Origin: Geminicoccus sp035556675
GTDB lineage: Bacteria; Pseudomonadota; Alphaproteobacteria; Geminicoccales; Geminicoccaceae
Assembly (NCBI RefSeq): GCF_035556675.1
Contig: NZ_DATMFZ010000166.1
Location: 21,449 to 85,448, forward strand
Length of the DNA stretch: 64,000 nt
Direction: 5' to 3'
Position 1 is the first letter of the stretch. Each line of letters opens with the position of its first letter. The position numbers and the translations under genes were made by a program. Shown here piece by piece: positions 8,020-16,569 of the stretch. Under the pieces are notes generated by a model. That model saw only the letters and a program-made list of their open reading frames with translations, did no database searches and was not told the origin of the DNA.

Positions 8020-8844
8020 TCAACCGGCCGGCACGTCCGCCGGCGGCTCCGCCGCGGGTTCCGGCAGGTCGACCCAGCCCTCGGGGGTCAGCTGCTCCAT
8101 CGGCCGGAACCGGGCCTTGTAGTCCATCTTGTCGCTGCCGGCGATCCAGTAGCCCAGATAGACATGGCTCAGCCCCTGAGCCCGGGCGCGCTCGATCAGC
8201 TGCAGGATGGTCCAGGTGCCGAGCGAGCGGCGCGGCTCGTCCGGCTCGTAGAACTTGTAGACCCCGGACAGGCCGGAACTCAGCCGGTCGGTGAGGCTGA
8301 CCGCGAGCAGGCGGCCGGAAGGGTCGCGGCCCTCCAGGAGCACGGTCGCCACCGCCCAGTCGCCGACCATGGTCTCGAAGTCGACCCGGGTCATGTTGGC
8401 CATGCCGCCATCGCCATGGCGGGCGCTCAGATAGCGGCGGAACAATTGCCAGTGCTCGGTGCTCGGCACCGCCGGCACTTCCTGGACGGTGAGGTCGGCA
8501 TTGCGGTGGAGCACCTTGCGCTCATTGCGCGAGGGCACGAAGCGATCGACCGGAATACGTACCGGGATGCAGGCATCACAGCCCGGGCAGGCCGGGCGGT
8601 ACATCAGGTTCTGGCTGCGCCTAAAGCCCGCCTCGCTCAACCGGTCGAAGGTCTCGCGCTCCTGGGGATGGCGGCGCAGCAGGGTGTAGACCCGCCGCTC
8701 GGTGCGGCCGTCCAGATAGGGGCAGGGGGCGGCACCGGTCGTGTAGAATTGGCGCAGCACGTTGCGCTGGCGGGGCTGCAGGTCGACGGACAAGCGGTTC
8801 TCCAGCGGCTTCCCAAATGAGATGGAGAACCGGCAAGGAATCAT
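8020..8844 (-). CDS. bpt: Aspartate/glutamate leucyltransferase (Bpt)
   Basis: N-end-rule enzyme that adds Leu from Leu-tRNA to proteins with N-terminal Asp or Glu. Family signatures are CPYLDGRTERRVYT, GFRRSQNLMYRPACPGC with its cysteine cluster (CPGCDAC), and the GNAT-like core containing HVYLGYWI near the end. The start is unclear: ATG 8844 gives about 274 residues, but family members usually begin only some 10 residues before the FYxT-CPYL segment, so a TTG near 8793 is plausible. The gene begins divergently, about 120 nt from an alpha/beta hydrolase. With aat, two branches of the N-end rule lie within 4.5 kb. Confidence 0.92.
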   Translation of the reverse strand: MIPCRFSISFGKPLENRLSVDLQPRQRNVLRQFYTTGAAPCPYLDGRTERRVYTLLRRHPQERETFDRLSEAGFRRSQNLMYRPACPGCDACIPVRIPVDRFVPSRNERKVLHRNADLTVQEVPAVPSTEHWQLFRRYLSARHGDGGMANMTRVDFETMVGDWAVATVLLEGRDPSGRLLAVSLTDRLSSGLSGVYKFYEPDEPRRSLGTWTILQLIERARAQGLSHVYLGYWIAGSDKMDYKARFRPMEQLTPEGWVDLPEPAAEPPADVPAG

Positions 8845-8963
8845 CAAGCCGATTATGCGCAATCACCGCGGCCTACCTGGACATCCATCATGGTTGCCAG
8901 CGCCGAGGATTGACCGGCCGGCGGCGGACGGGGAGGCTGGGCAGCGGGTCAGGAAGGAGGGGA

Positions 8964-9839
8964 ATGCCGATGCGCAGCGAACGCCGGACCGTCGCCACCG
9001 AGGTGGAGGGGCCGATCGAGCTCCACTGGCTGGAGCATGGCGATCCCTCGGCACCGCAGGTGGTGGTCTGTGTCCATGGCCTGACCCGCAACGCCCACGA
9101 CTTCGACCGGATCGCGGCAGCGATGGCGCGCCGCGGTGCCAGGGTGCTGGCGGTGGACGTGCCGGGCCGGGGCGGCAGTGCCTGGTTGCGCGATCCCGAG
9201 CACTATGCCGTCCCGGTCTATGCCGCGATCCTGCGGACCTGGCTGCAGGAGCTGGGCCTGAACGAGGTCGCCTGGCTCGGCACCTCGATGGGCGGGCTGA
9301 TCGGCATGGTGGTGGCTGCCGGGCCGGACAGCCCGATCGGCCGGCTGGTGCTGAACGACGTGGGCGCGTTCGTGCCGAAGGAGGCGCTCTCGCCGATCGG
9401 TGCCTATCTGGGCCTGGACCTGAAATTCGCCGACCTGGAGGCGGTGGAGCGCCATCTGCGCACCATCCACGCCGGGTTCGGCCGGCATCTGGACGACGGC
9501 TTCTGGCGCGAGCTGGCCCGCCGCTCCGTGCGGCCGGCCGGGAACGGCCCCGGCTGGCGGATGCATTACGACCCGGCGATCCGGCTGCCCTTCCAGCGCC
9601 AGGAGGCCGCCGACATCGATCTGCGCGAGCTCTGGGCGGCGATCTCCTGCCCGACCCTGCTGGTGCGCGGGGCCGAGAGCCCGCTCCTGCCGGCAGCGAT
9701 CGCCCAGGAGATGACCCGGACGGGGCCGAGAGCGGAACTCGTGACCTTCATGGATTGCGGGCACGCGCCGTCGCTGGCCGAGCCCGAGCAGATCGAGCAG
9801 GTGGCGGACTGGCTGTGCGGCCCGGAATCCGGCGAGTGA
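8964..9839 (+). CDS. Alpha/beta hydrolase
   Basis: Probable esterase or related hydrolase of 291 residues. The alpha/beta fold signatures are the oxyanion loop VCVHGLTRN, the nucleophile elbow LGTSMGG (Ser), an acid in a late strand (near LLVRGAESPLL) and the terminal His in CGHAPSLAEPEQ. ATG 8964 has a strong GGAAGGAGGGG upstream; a longer open frame to 8817 looks non-coding. The motif order resembles carbon-carbon hydrolases and lactonases, but no substrate can be assigned. It is divergent from bpt and convergent with the ferredoxin gene. Confidence 0.85.
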   Translation: MPMRSERRTVATEVEGPIELHWLEHGDPSAPQVVVCVHGLTRNAHDFDRIAAAMARRGARVLAVDVPGRGGSAWLRDPEHYAVPVYAAILRTWLQELGLNEVAWLGTSMGGLIGMVVAAGPDSPIGRLVLNDVGAFVPKEALSPIGAYLGLDLKFADLEAVERHLRTIHAGFGRHLDDGFWRELARRSVRPAGNGPGWRMHYDPAIRLPFQRQEAADIDLRELWAAISCPTLLVRGAESPLLPAAIAQEMTRTGPRAELVTFMDCGHAPSLAEPEQIEQVADWLCGPESGE

Positions 9840-9863
9840 CTGCGCCCGCCCGCCTTCGGTGCC

Positions 9864-10178
9864 CTAGAACTCCGGCGCCAGCGTGACGGTCAGGCCGTCG
9901 AGCTCGGGCTTGAACGGGATCTGGCAGGACAGGCGCGAGTTGTCCTGCACCTGGAAGGCCTCGTCCAGCATGTTGCTCTCGTCGCGGCTCATCTCGGGCA
10001 GCTTGGGCAGCCAGTCGGCGGCGACATAGACATGGCAGGTGGCGCAGGCGCAGCAGCCGCCGCAGGCCGCCTCGATCGGCAGGTCGGCCTCGCGCACGAT
10101 CTCCATGACCGACCAGCCGTCGGTGGCGGTCACGCTATGCTCGACCCCGTCGCGGTCGATGACGAATATTTCGGCCAT
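9864..10178 (-). CDS. [2Fe-2S] ferredoxin, adrenodoxin/putidaredoxin type
   Basis: Soluble one-electron carrier of 104 residues. The cluster ligands follow the exact C-x5-C-x2-C-x36-C spacing of vertebrate-type ferredoxins: Cys39, Cys45, Cys48 and Cys85. Cys42 and Cys43 lie in the loop (ACGGCCACATC). It is 42 nt downstream of a TrxR-like ferredoxin-NADP reductase on the same strand, so the pair probably forms an NADPH-to-ferredoxin electron chain. No P450 or dioxygenase client is adjacent, and the isc-linked Fdx role cannot be tested here. Confidence 0.93.
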   Translation of the reverse strand: MAEIFVIDRDGVEHSVTATDGWSVMEIVREADLPIEAACGGCCACATCHVYVAADWLPKLPEMSRDESNMLDEAFQVQDNSRLSCQIPFKPELDGLTVTLAPEF

Positions 10179-10220
10179 GAGGGCGTTCCGTTCAGATCAA
10201 CGTTGATGGGCCGGCCAGGT

Positions 10221-11285
10221 TCAGTCCGCGACGCCCAGGCGCTTGTGCAGCTCCGAGGACGAGGTCGTGTAACGGAACACCAGCTTCTGGTCGGGCCGGC
10301 AGTATTTGTGCGCCTTCTGGCACATCAGTGCCGCCTCGTGGAAGCCCGACAGGATCAGCTTCAGCTTGCCGGGATAGGTGGCGATGTCGCCGATCGCGAA
10401 GATCCCCTGCTGCGAGGTCTCGAACGCCTCGGTGTCGACCGTGATCAGGTTGCGCTCCAGGTTCAGGCCCCAGGACGCCAGCGGGCCCAGCTCCATCTTC
10501 AGGCCGAAGAAGGCCAGCACCGTGTCGCAGGCGATCCGCTCCTCGCCGCCGCTGGTCTGCTTGAGCGTGACCCCTTCCAGCTGGCCGTCCGTGCCGTGCA
10601 GCTCGGCGATCTGGCCGAAATGAAGGGTGGTGGCACCCTCGGCGACCAATGCCCGCATCTTCTCGACCGAATCCGGGGCAGCGCGGAACTCGTCGCGCCG
10701 GTGCACCAGGGCGGTGGACGCCGCGATCGGCTGGAGGCTCAGGAGCCAGTCCAGCGCGGAATCGCCACCACCCGCGACCAGCAGGCGCTTGCCGCGGAAA
10801 TGCTCCATCTTGCGCACGGCATAGTGCAGGCTCCTGCCCTCGAAGGGAGCGGCACCCGGCAGCGGCAGGCGGCGCGGCACGAAGCTGCCGGCACCCGCCG
10901 CGATCACGATCACCGGTGCCTCCAGCACGGTGCCGGCCGAGGTGACCAGCCGCCAGTGGCCGTCCTCCAGCCGGGTCAGGCTCTCGGCCTGCTGGCCCAG
11001 GTGGAACTCGGGGTGGAAGGGCCTGGCCTGCTCCAGCAGGTTGTTGGTGAGTTCCTCGCCGGTGCAGCGCGGGATCGCCGGGATGTCGTAGATCGGCTTG
11101 TCCGGGTAGAGCTCGATGCACTGGCCGCCCGGCTTGTCGAGATTGTCGACCAGATGGCAGCGCAGGCCGAGCAGCCCGGCCTCGAACACCGCGAACAGTC
11201 CGGTGGGTCCGGCACCCACGATTACCATGTCGGTACGGATCGGCGCGTCGGTGGCGGGGGCCGCTTGGGGCTCGGTGGCAGACAT
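10221..11285 (-). CDS. Ferredoxin--NADP reductase, thioredoxin-reductase-like
   Basis: Flavoprotein that would pass electrons between NADPH and the adjacent ferredoxin. The 354-residue protein has the FAD loop VGAGPTG (about 23-29), the second dinucleotide loop AGGGDSALD (about 171-179) and the FAD-closing GIFAIGDIATY. The CxxC pair of true thioredoxin reductases is absent, and a C-terminal extension with VFRYTTSSSELH is typical of TrxR-like FNRs. Start ATG 11285 opens MSATEPQAAP; upstream frame extension is not family-like. It is directly upstream of the [2Fe-2S] ferredoxin gene. Confidence 0.92.
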   Translation of the reverse strand: MSATEPQAAPATDAPIRTDMVIVGAGPTGLFAVFEAGLLGLRCHLVDNLDKPGGQCIELYPDKPIYDIPAIPRCTGEELTNNLLEQARPFHPEFHLGQQAESLTRLEDGHWRLVTSAGTVLEAPVIVIAAGAGSFVPRRLPLPGAAPFEGRSLHYAVRKMEHFRGKRLLVAGGGDSALDWLLSLQPIAASTALVHRRDEFRAAPDSVEKMRALVAEGATTLHFGQIAELHGTDGQLEGVTLKQTSGGEERIACDTVLAFFGLKMELGPLASWGLNLERNLITVDTEAFETSQQGIFAIGDIATYPGKLKLILSGFHEAALMCQKAHKYCRPDQKLVFRYTTSSSELHKRLGVAD

Positions 11286-11543
11286 CGGGATTCCAGGAAG
11301 GGACGAGGGTCTGGTCGCTGTCGGCCGCAACCTAGAGAAACCGCGCCCTACGGGGAAGAGCCAGGGCAGCCGGTAGTGCCCAGAGCCCCCGGCACCCGTC
11401 CGATGCCGTCCCCGCTCTGGCCATGGCCGGATCTGCGGGAGCCAGGGCATGGCTTGCTGCCCACCGGTGGTTTCATGACATCCTGACCGTCAGGACCCGT
11501 TCCGGCACCAGGCAGGCAGGAACGTGGTGCCGCCGCCAGGGAT

Positions 11544-13076
11544 TCAGCGCCGGCGCTGGCCGGAGTAGCCGATCGGCTTGATCGCAGACGGCCGGATCGT
11601 GCGGCGCGGGACCGGGCCCGCCTCCGCGGGTGCGCGCTCCTGGCCTGCCGGCTCCGGCCGTGGCCGCGTCGCCGGCGCATCGCTGCCGGGATGCCGGATG
11701 TCGGGCCGCCCCGGCTCGGGCTCGCCCGGTCGCTCGCGACCGCCGCTCAGCGCCCGGGCGAACCGGTTGTCCGGACGCGGGGCCGCATCCGCACCGAGAG
11801 CACCCGGCCGGCGCAGCCGCTGGCCGGGCACGTCGTCCAAGGGACCGCCCTCCGCCGCAGCCTCGCCATGCCCCGGCAGCCGCGCATCCGGCATCTGCGC
11901 ACCTGGCTCAGTCATGCCCGGAACCGGCATGCTCGGCCCTGGCGGCAGGTCGGGCACCCCCCGTCCGGCTGGGGACGCAGGCGTGGCCCGTTCCCGCGGC
12001 GCGCGGCCAGCGCCGGCGGGCGCCGTACCGGGCGTGGGCGGCAGCGGGCGTGACAATGCCGGATCGGACGAGGGCTGGCGCGACGTGGACAGGGCCGTGG
12101 TGTCGAGCGGCGACCGGACGGGGCCAGCGTCGTCCAGATAGGTGATCGGCGGCCGATCGACCTCGTCCAGCCGCGGCCCCTGCACCGCGCTCCGGCCGGC
12201 CGGCGGGGCAGTGCCGGCCGGAGCGCGGCCCGCCGGTTCCCGGCCTGCCGTCTCGGCTCGAACATGCGGGGTGGGGCCAGGTACTGCCGGTGCATGCGGC
12301 GTGGCGGTGGCAGGCGCAGGGGCGGAGGGGCTGGCAGGTACCTGGGGCGAGGGGGCGGGGACACCCGGCGTCAGAAGGGCTGCCAGCGCCGGGATCGGCT
12401 CCGCCGGCCGGCGATGGAAAGGCTGGGTCCGGATCCGCTCGAAGGCCGCCACCTCGGATGCCGCTTCGGCGGCCCATTCCCGCAGCGGCGCCAATTGGGC
12501 CATTGCGGCGACGTAGGCGGCACAGGCCGGATCCTGCGGCGGAAGGGCATAGGTGACGAAGCGGGTGACGATCGGTGCGGCGACGGCATCCACGGCGGTG
12601 AAGCGGCCGAACAGGAACGGGCCGCTCGCCGCGGCGGGGCCGGTGCGCAGCTCGGCCCAGATCTGCCGGACCCGCTTCAGCTCAGCGGCGACGCCACGCA
12701 TCAGCCGCCCCGGCGGGCCGAACCGCGCGATCAGATCCATCGGCAGGAAGCGGTACAGCGCGTCCAGCCCGTCCAGCAGCTCGGACGCAACCGAGCGTGC
12801 CAGTGCCCGCTCCACCGGGTCGTCGGGCCAGAGCTCGGGATGGCGCTCGGCCAGCCATTCCAGGATCGGCAGCACGCCTGCGACGGTGGCCGCCGGCTCG
12901 ATCAGCACAGGCAGCCGCCCGTGCGGCGTGAACCGCTCGAGCAGCTCCTCGGTTTCCGGGCGGCCGAGCGGTACCAGCACCTCCTCGAAGCGCAGCCCGA
13001 CCGTCCGCATCGCCAGCCATGCGGCCAGCGACCCGCCACAGGCGTTGCGGCTGCCGATCACGAGGCGGGTGGTCAT
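11544..13076 (-). CDS. Glutathione-transferase-like protein with long disordered C-terminal tail
   Basis: The N-terminal ~230 residues look like a glutathione S-transferase: a thioredoxin-fold start MTTRLVIGSRNACGGSL, a GRLPVLIEP cis-Pro segment, and helical C-domain motifs such as FGRFTAVDAVAAP. It continues for about 280 residues that are very rich in Pro, Ala, Gly and Arg with no recognisable fold, ending in a basic IKPIGYSGQRRR. The total of 510 residues is about twice a normal GST. The tail is in frame and has no stop, so it is probably real. ATG 13076 was chosen for the GST-like opening. Function is unknown. Confidence 0.75.
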   Translation of the reverse strand: MTTRLVIGSRNACGGSLAAWLAMRTVGLRFEEVLVPLGRPETEELLERFTPHGRLPVLIEPAATVAGVLPILEWLAERHPELWPDDPVERALARSVASELLDGLDALYRFLPMDLIARFGPPGRLMRGVAAELKRVRQIWAELRTGPAAASGPFLFGRFTAVDAVAAPIVTRFVTYALPPQDPACAAYVAAMAQLAPLREWAAEAASEVAAFERIRTQPFHRRPAEPIPALAALLTPGVPAPSPQVPASPSAPAPATATPHAPAVPGPTPHVRAETAGREPAGRAPAGTAPPAGRSAVQGPRLDEVDRPPITYLDDAGPVRSPLDTTALSTSRQPSSDPALSRPLPPTPGTAPAGAGRAPRERATPASPAGRGVPDLPPGPSMPVPGMTEPGAQMPDARLPGHGEAAAEGGPLDDVPGQRLRRPGALGADAAPRPDNRFARALSGGRERPGEPEPGRPDIRHPGSDAPATRPRPEPAGQERAPAEAGPVPRRTIRPSAIKPIGYSGQRRR

Positions 13077-13140
13077 GCGGCGCCGGCCGGCTGCATCGCC
13101 CCGACCGTCCGGCCATCGAGGGCAGGATGCGGCTGCCCGG

Positions 13141-13932
13141 TCACGACTGGGGCACGTCCGCGGCAGCCGTCGGCATCTCGCACCACAAGACCTCCTGCCG
13201 GTAGGCGGCCAGTACCGTCTGGATCGGCTCGGGCTGGCTGCGGCAGTTCCAGTCCTCCCCGTCGACCACCGCAGCATACCCCAACGCATCGCGCAGTTGC
13301 AGCAGTCCCGCCACGTCGGCACGCGGATCGACCCGGCCGTCGCCGTTCAGGTCCTGACCGACCATCAGCGCCGCCAGGCGCGCCTGCAACTCGGCGCTGG
13401 CCCTGCGCCGCTCGGCATCGGGCAGGCGTGGATCGGCCAGCTGGTCCAGCAACCGGTCGGTGACCGCGATGTCGAAGCGCAGGCCGGTCATGATCTGGCT
13501 CACGCCACGGTACCAGCCGCTCTGCCGCTCGGTCTGGCCGGGGCCGGCCTCAAGGCTGGCTTCCACGAGGTTGAGGGCCTGGGACAGGTCTTGCACGCCC
13601 GCCAGTTCCTGCTGGCCGCGTGCCACCAGCAGCGGCCGCAGGAACTGCGCCTCCTGCGGCGTCAGGCCGCCCGGCCCGGCATCACGGGCCAGCCGGATCG
13701 CCCGGGCCACCGCGGTCTCGGCGGTCGGCAAGGCGCCGCCGCCGCTCTCGGTGGCCGGATGGCGCGCGAAGATCTGCGCGAACGGTGCCGGGTCCGGTGC
13801 TGCCAGCGCCGGCACCGCCTCCGGCACGACCGGTGCCTCCTGTGTCGCGCAGGCCGCCAGCGCCAGGGCCAGCCATGCCGTCCAGCCGCACCGCTTCCGT
13901 TCACGGCACCGGTTGCCGTCACCACTGCTCAT
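13141..13932 (-). CDS. Predicted lipoprotein with an EF-hand-like loop
   Basis: I do not recognise the family. The 263-residue protein has a basic N-terminus, a hydrophobic stretch and a lipobox L-A-A-C (Cys28), so it is probably lipid-anchored. The mature part is mainly helical. Near residues 194-206 is DLNGDGRVDPRAD, which matches a calcium-binding loop at positions 1, 3, 5 and 9 but has Ala at position 12 where Glu or Asp is expected. Two or three cysteines lie near the C-terminus. It is 64 nt upstream of the GST-like gene on the same strand, so they may be co-transcribed. Confidence 0.7.
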   Translation of the reverse strand: MSSGDGNRCRERKRCGWTAWLALALAACATQEAPVVPEAVPALAAPDPAPFAQIFARHPATESGGGALPTAETAVARAIRLARDAGPGGLTPQEAQFLRPLLVARGQQELAGVQDLSQALNLVEASLEAGPGQTERQSGWYRGVSQIMTGLRFDIAVTDRLLDQLADPRLPDAERRRASAELQARLAALMVGQDLNGDGRVDPRADVAGLLQLRDALGYAAVVDGEDWNCRSQPEPIQTVLAAYRQEVLWCEMPTAAADVPQS

Positions 13933-14025
13933 CGACCACTCCCACTGCCCCGTGGGAGCCGAGCTTGCCCGAAAATCCCTAACGATCTGCTACCTCCGCA
14001 CGGTTCCCGGCATGGCCCGTGCCCA

Positions 14026-16362
14026 TCAGGCCGCAACCACCGCGGCATCCGCTTCGGTGGCGGTGATCGCGTCGTGCGCCGCGAGCGCCGCCATGTTGAG
14101 GATGTCCGAGACCGTGGCGTTCATCGGCACGATCTGGATCGGCCGCTTCAGACCCTGGAGCAGCGGCCCGATCACCGTGCCGCCGCCCAGCTGCTGCAGG
14201 AGCTTCGACGCGATGTTCGCCGAATGCAGCGCCGGCATGATCAGCACGTTGGCGGGCCCCTTCAGTCGGCAGAAAGGATAAAGGGCCATCAACTCGGGGT
14301 CGAGCGCCACGTCCGCGGCCATTTCGCCATCATACTCGAAATCGACCTGGCGGCGGTCCAGCTCGATCACCGTATCCCGCACCCGTTGCGCCTTGGACAC
14401 AGGCGGGTTGCCGAAGCTGGAGAAGGAGAGGAGTGCTACCCGCGGCGTGAAGCCCAGCTGGCGGACGACCTTGGCGGTCTGGATGGTGATGTCGGTCAGC
14501 ACGCGCGTGTCCGGCAGCTCGTGCACGGTCGTGTCCGCGATGAACACGGTCTTGCCGCGCGCCAGCATCATGGTCATGCCGAAGATGCGGTGGCCGGGCT
14601 TCGGATCGATCACCCGGAGGATGTCGTCCAGCACGTCGTTGTAGTTGCGGGTGAGCCCGGTCACCATCGCATCGGCGTCGCCCATGGCCACCATGCAGGC
14701 GCCGAACACGTTGCGGTCCTGGTTCACCAGCCGCGTGCAGTCGCGATAGAGCAGGCCGTTGCGCTGGGTGCGCTGGTAGAGGAAGTCCGTGTAGGCGCGG
14801 TTCTTGTCCGACAGCCGCGCATTGTGGATCTCGATGCCGTCCAGGTTGGACAGGCCGATCTGGGCCATGGTGTTGCGCACCCGGTCCTCGCGGCCGATCA
14901 GGATCGGCGTGCCGAGGCCGGTGTCGCGCCAGGCGAGCGCGGCGCGGATGGTCTTCTCCTCCTCGCCCTCGGCGAACACCATGCGCTTGGGCTGCGCCTG
15001 GACCCGCTCGAACACGAGCTGGAGGCGGGACGCGGTCGGGTTCAGCCGCGAGCGCAGCTCCTGGCGATAGCGGGCCATCTCGACCGGCTTCCTGGCCACG
15101 CCGCTGTCGATCGCCGCCTTGGCCACGGCCAGCGGCACGGTGCTGATCAGGCGCGGATCGAACGGGGTCGGGATCAGATATTCGCGGCCGTACTGGAGCT
15201 TGCGGCCGCGATAGGCGGCATGGACCTCGTCCGGCACGTCCTCCCGCGCCAGCGCCGCGATCGCCTCGGCCGCGGCGATCTTCATCGCCTCGTTGATGGT
15301 CCGGGCGCGCACGTCGAGCGCACCGCGGAAGATGTAGGGAAACCCTAAGACGTTGTTGACCTGGTTCGGGTAGTCGGAGCGGCCGGTCGCCACGATCACG
15401 TCGCCGCGCACGGCGCGCGCATCCTCCGGCGTGATCTCGGGGTCAGGGTTGGCCATGGCGAAGATGATCGGATCCTTGGCCATCGAGCGGATCATGTCGG
15501 CCGTGAACGCGCCCTTGGCCGAGAGGCCGAACACCACGTCGGCGCCGCGCATGGCATCCGCGAGCGTCCGGGCGTCGGTCTCGACCGCATGGGCCGACTT
15601 CCACTGGTTCATGCCCTCGGTGCGGCCCCGGTAGATCACCCCCTTGGTGTCGCACAGGATGACGTTCTCGCTCGGCAGCCCCATCGACTTCACGAGCTCG
15701 GCACAGGCGATCCCGGCGGAGCCGGCGCCGTTGACCACCAGCCGGATGTCGGTGATCGAGCGGCCGGTGAGGTCGAGCGCGTTGATCAGGGCAGCCGCCG
15801 CGATGATCGCGGTGCCGTGCTGGTCGTCGTGGAAGATCGGGATGTCGCAGACCTCGCGCAGCCGTTCCTCGATGATGAAGCACTCGGGTGCCCGGATGTC
15901 CTCCAGGTTCACCCCGCCGAAGGTGGGGGCCGCGATCTGGACACATTTGACGAACTCGTCGACGTCGCGCGTGTCGAGCTCCAGGTCGATGCTGTCGATG
16001 TCGGCGAAGCGCTTGAACAGGACCGCCTTGCCTTCCATCACCGGCTTGCCGGCCAGCGCCCCAAGGTCGCCCAGGCCCAGCACGGCGGTGCCGTTGGACA
16101 CGACCGCGACCAGGTTCGCCTTGGCGGTGTAGAGATAGGCGGCCGCGGGATCCTTCTGGATTTCCAGGCAGGGCACCGCCACGCCCGGCGAGTAGGCCAG
16201 GCTCAGGTCGCGCGCGGTGGTGAGCGGCTTGGTCGGCGTGATCTCGATCTTGCCGGGCCGGCCGCGCGCATGGAGATCCAGGGCCTCTTCCGCCGTGACG
16301 CTCATGCCGCCTTCGCCAGCGGTCGTCGTGCCACGCTCGCCCTTGCGCTCTTCCATTGCCAT
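14026..16362 (-). CDS. maeB: NADP-dependent malic enzyme with C-terminal phosphotransacetylase-like domain
   Basis: Oxidative decarboxylation of malate to pyruvate, linking the TCA cycle to NADPH supply. The 778-residue length matches MaeB. The malic-enzyme half (about residues 20-440) shows SLAYSPGVAVPC, the metal-binding IPIFHDDQHGTA and the NADP loop NGAGSAGIA. The second half (about 450-770) resembles phosphotransacetylase, with KRMVFAEGEEEKTIRAA; in the family this domain is regulatory and not shown to make acetyl phosphate. The start could also be a Met about 20 codons in. It stands alone between a lipoprotein gene and the divergent htpX. Confidence 0.95.
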   Translation of the reverse strand: MAMEERKGERGTTTAGEGGMSVTAEEALDLHARGRPGKIEITPTKPLTTARDLSLAYSPGVAVPCLEIQKDPAAAYLYTAKANLVAVVSNGTAVLGLGDLGALAGKPVMEGKAVLFKRFADIDSIDLELDTRDVDEFVKCVQIAAPTFGGVNLEDIRAPECFIIEERLREVCDIPIFHDDQHGTAIIAAAALINALDLTGRSITDIRLVVNGAGSAGIACAELVKSMGLPSENVILCDTKGVIYRGRTEGMNQWKSAHAVETDARTLADAMRGADVVFGLSAKGAFTADMIRSMAKDPIIFAMANPDPEITPEDARAVRGDVIVATGRSDYPNQVNNVLGFPYIFRGALDVRARTINEAMKIAAAEAIAALAREDVPDEVHAAYRGRKLQYGREYLIPTPFDPRLISTVPLAVAKAAIDSGVARKPVEMARYRQELRSRLNPTASRLQLVFERVQAQPKRMVFAEGEEEKTIRAALAWRDTGLGTPILIGREDRVRNTMAQIGLSNLDGIEIHNARLSDKNRAYTDFLYQRTQRNGLLYRDCTRLVNQDRNVFGACMVAMGDADAMVTGLTRNYNDVLDDILRVIDPKPGHRIFGMTMMLARGKTVFIADTTVHELPDTRVLTDITIQTAKVVRQLGFTPRVALLSFSSFGNPPVSKAQRVRDTVIELDRRQVDFEYDGEMAADVALDPELMALYPFCRLKGPANVLIMPALHSANIASKLLQQLGGGTVIGPLLQGLKRPIQIVPMNATVSDILNMAALAAHDAITATEADAAVVAA

Positions 16363-16569
16363 CCCCTAGCGCCGCTGATCCGGGGGCTGGCCGACAGCGG
16401 TTGCCTGGTGTCGACCGGCCCTCCCGTCCGAGTTGCCACGGGCCGGCACGGCAGGACAAGGGCGCGCGCTGCCGGGCCGGCCATCCAGAGCGATCTTGCG
16501 GCGGCCGGGCCCGTGCCTAACTGATCATCGAGACGAGCCTGTGGTTACCGGATGGGCCTGGAGCTGAGC

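Noticed and set aside
11481..11495. Short palindrome TCCTGA-CCG-TCAGGA
   Set aside because: Six-base arms near the end of the GST-like gene are expected by chance in this much GC-rich sequence, and nothing else supports a function.
12553..15348. Very long open frame on the plus strand
   Set aside because: It runs antisense through the GST-like, lipoprotein and malic-enzyme genes; its translation has no family character. Long antisense frames are expected in GC-rich DNA.
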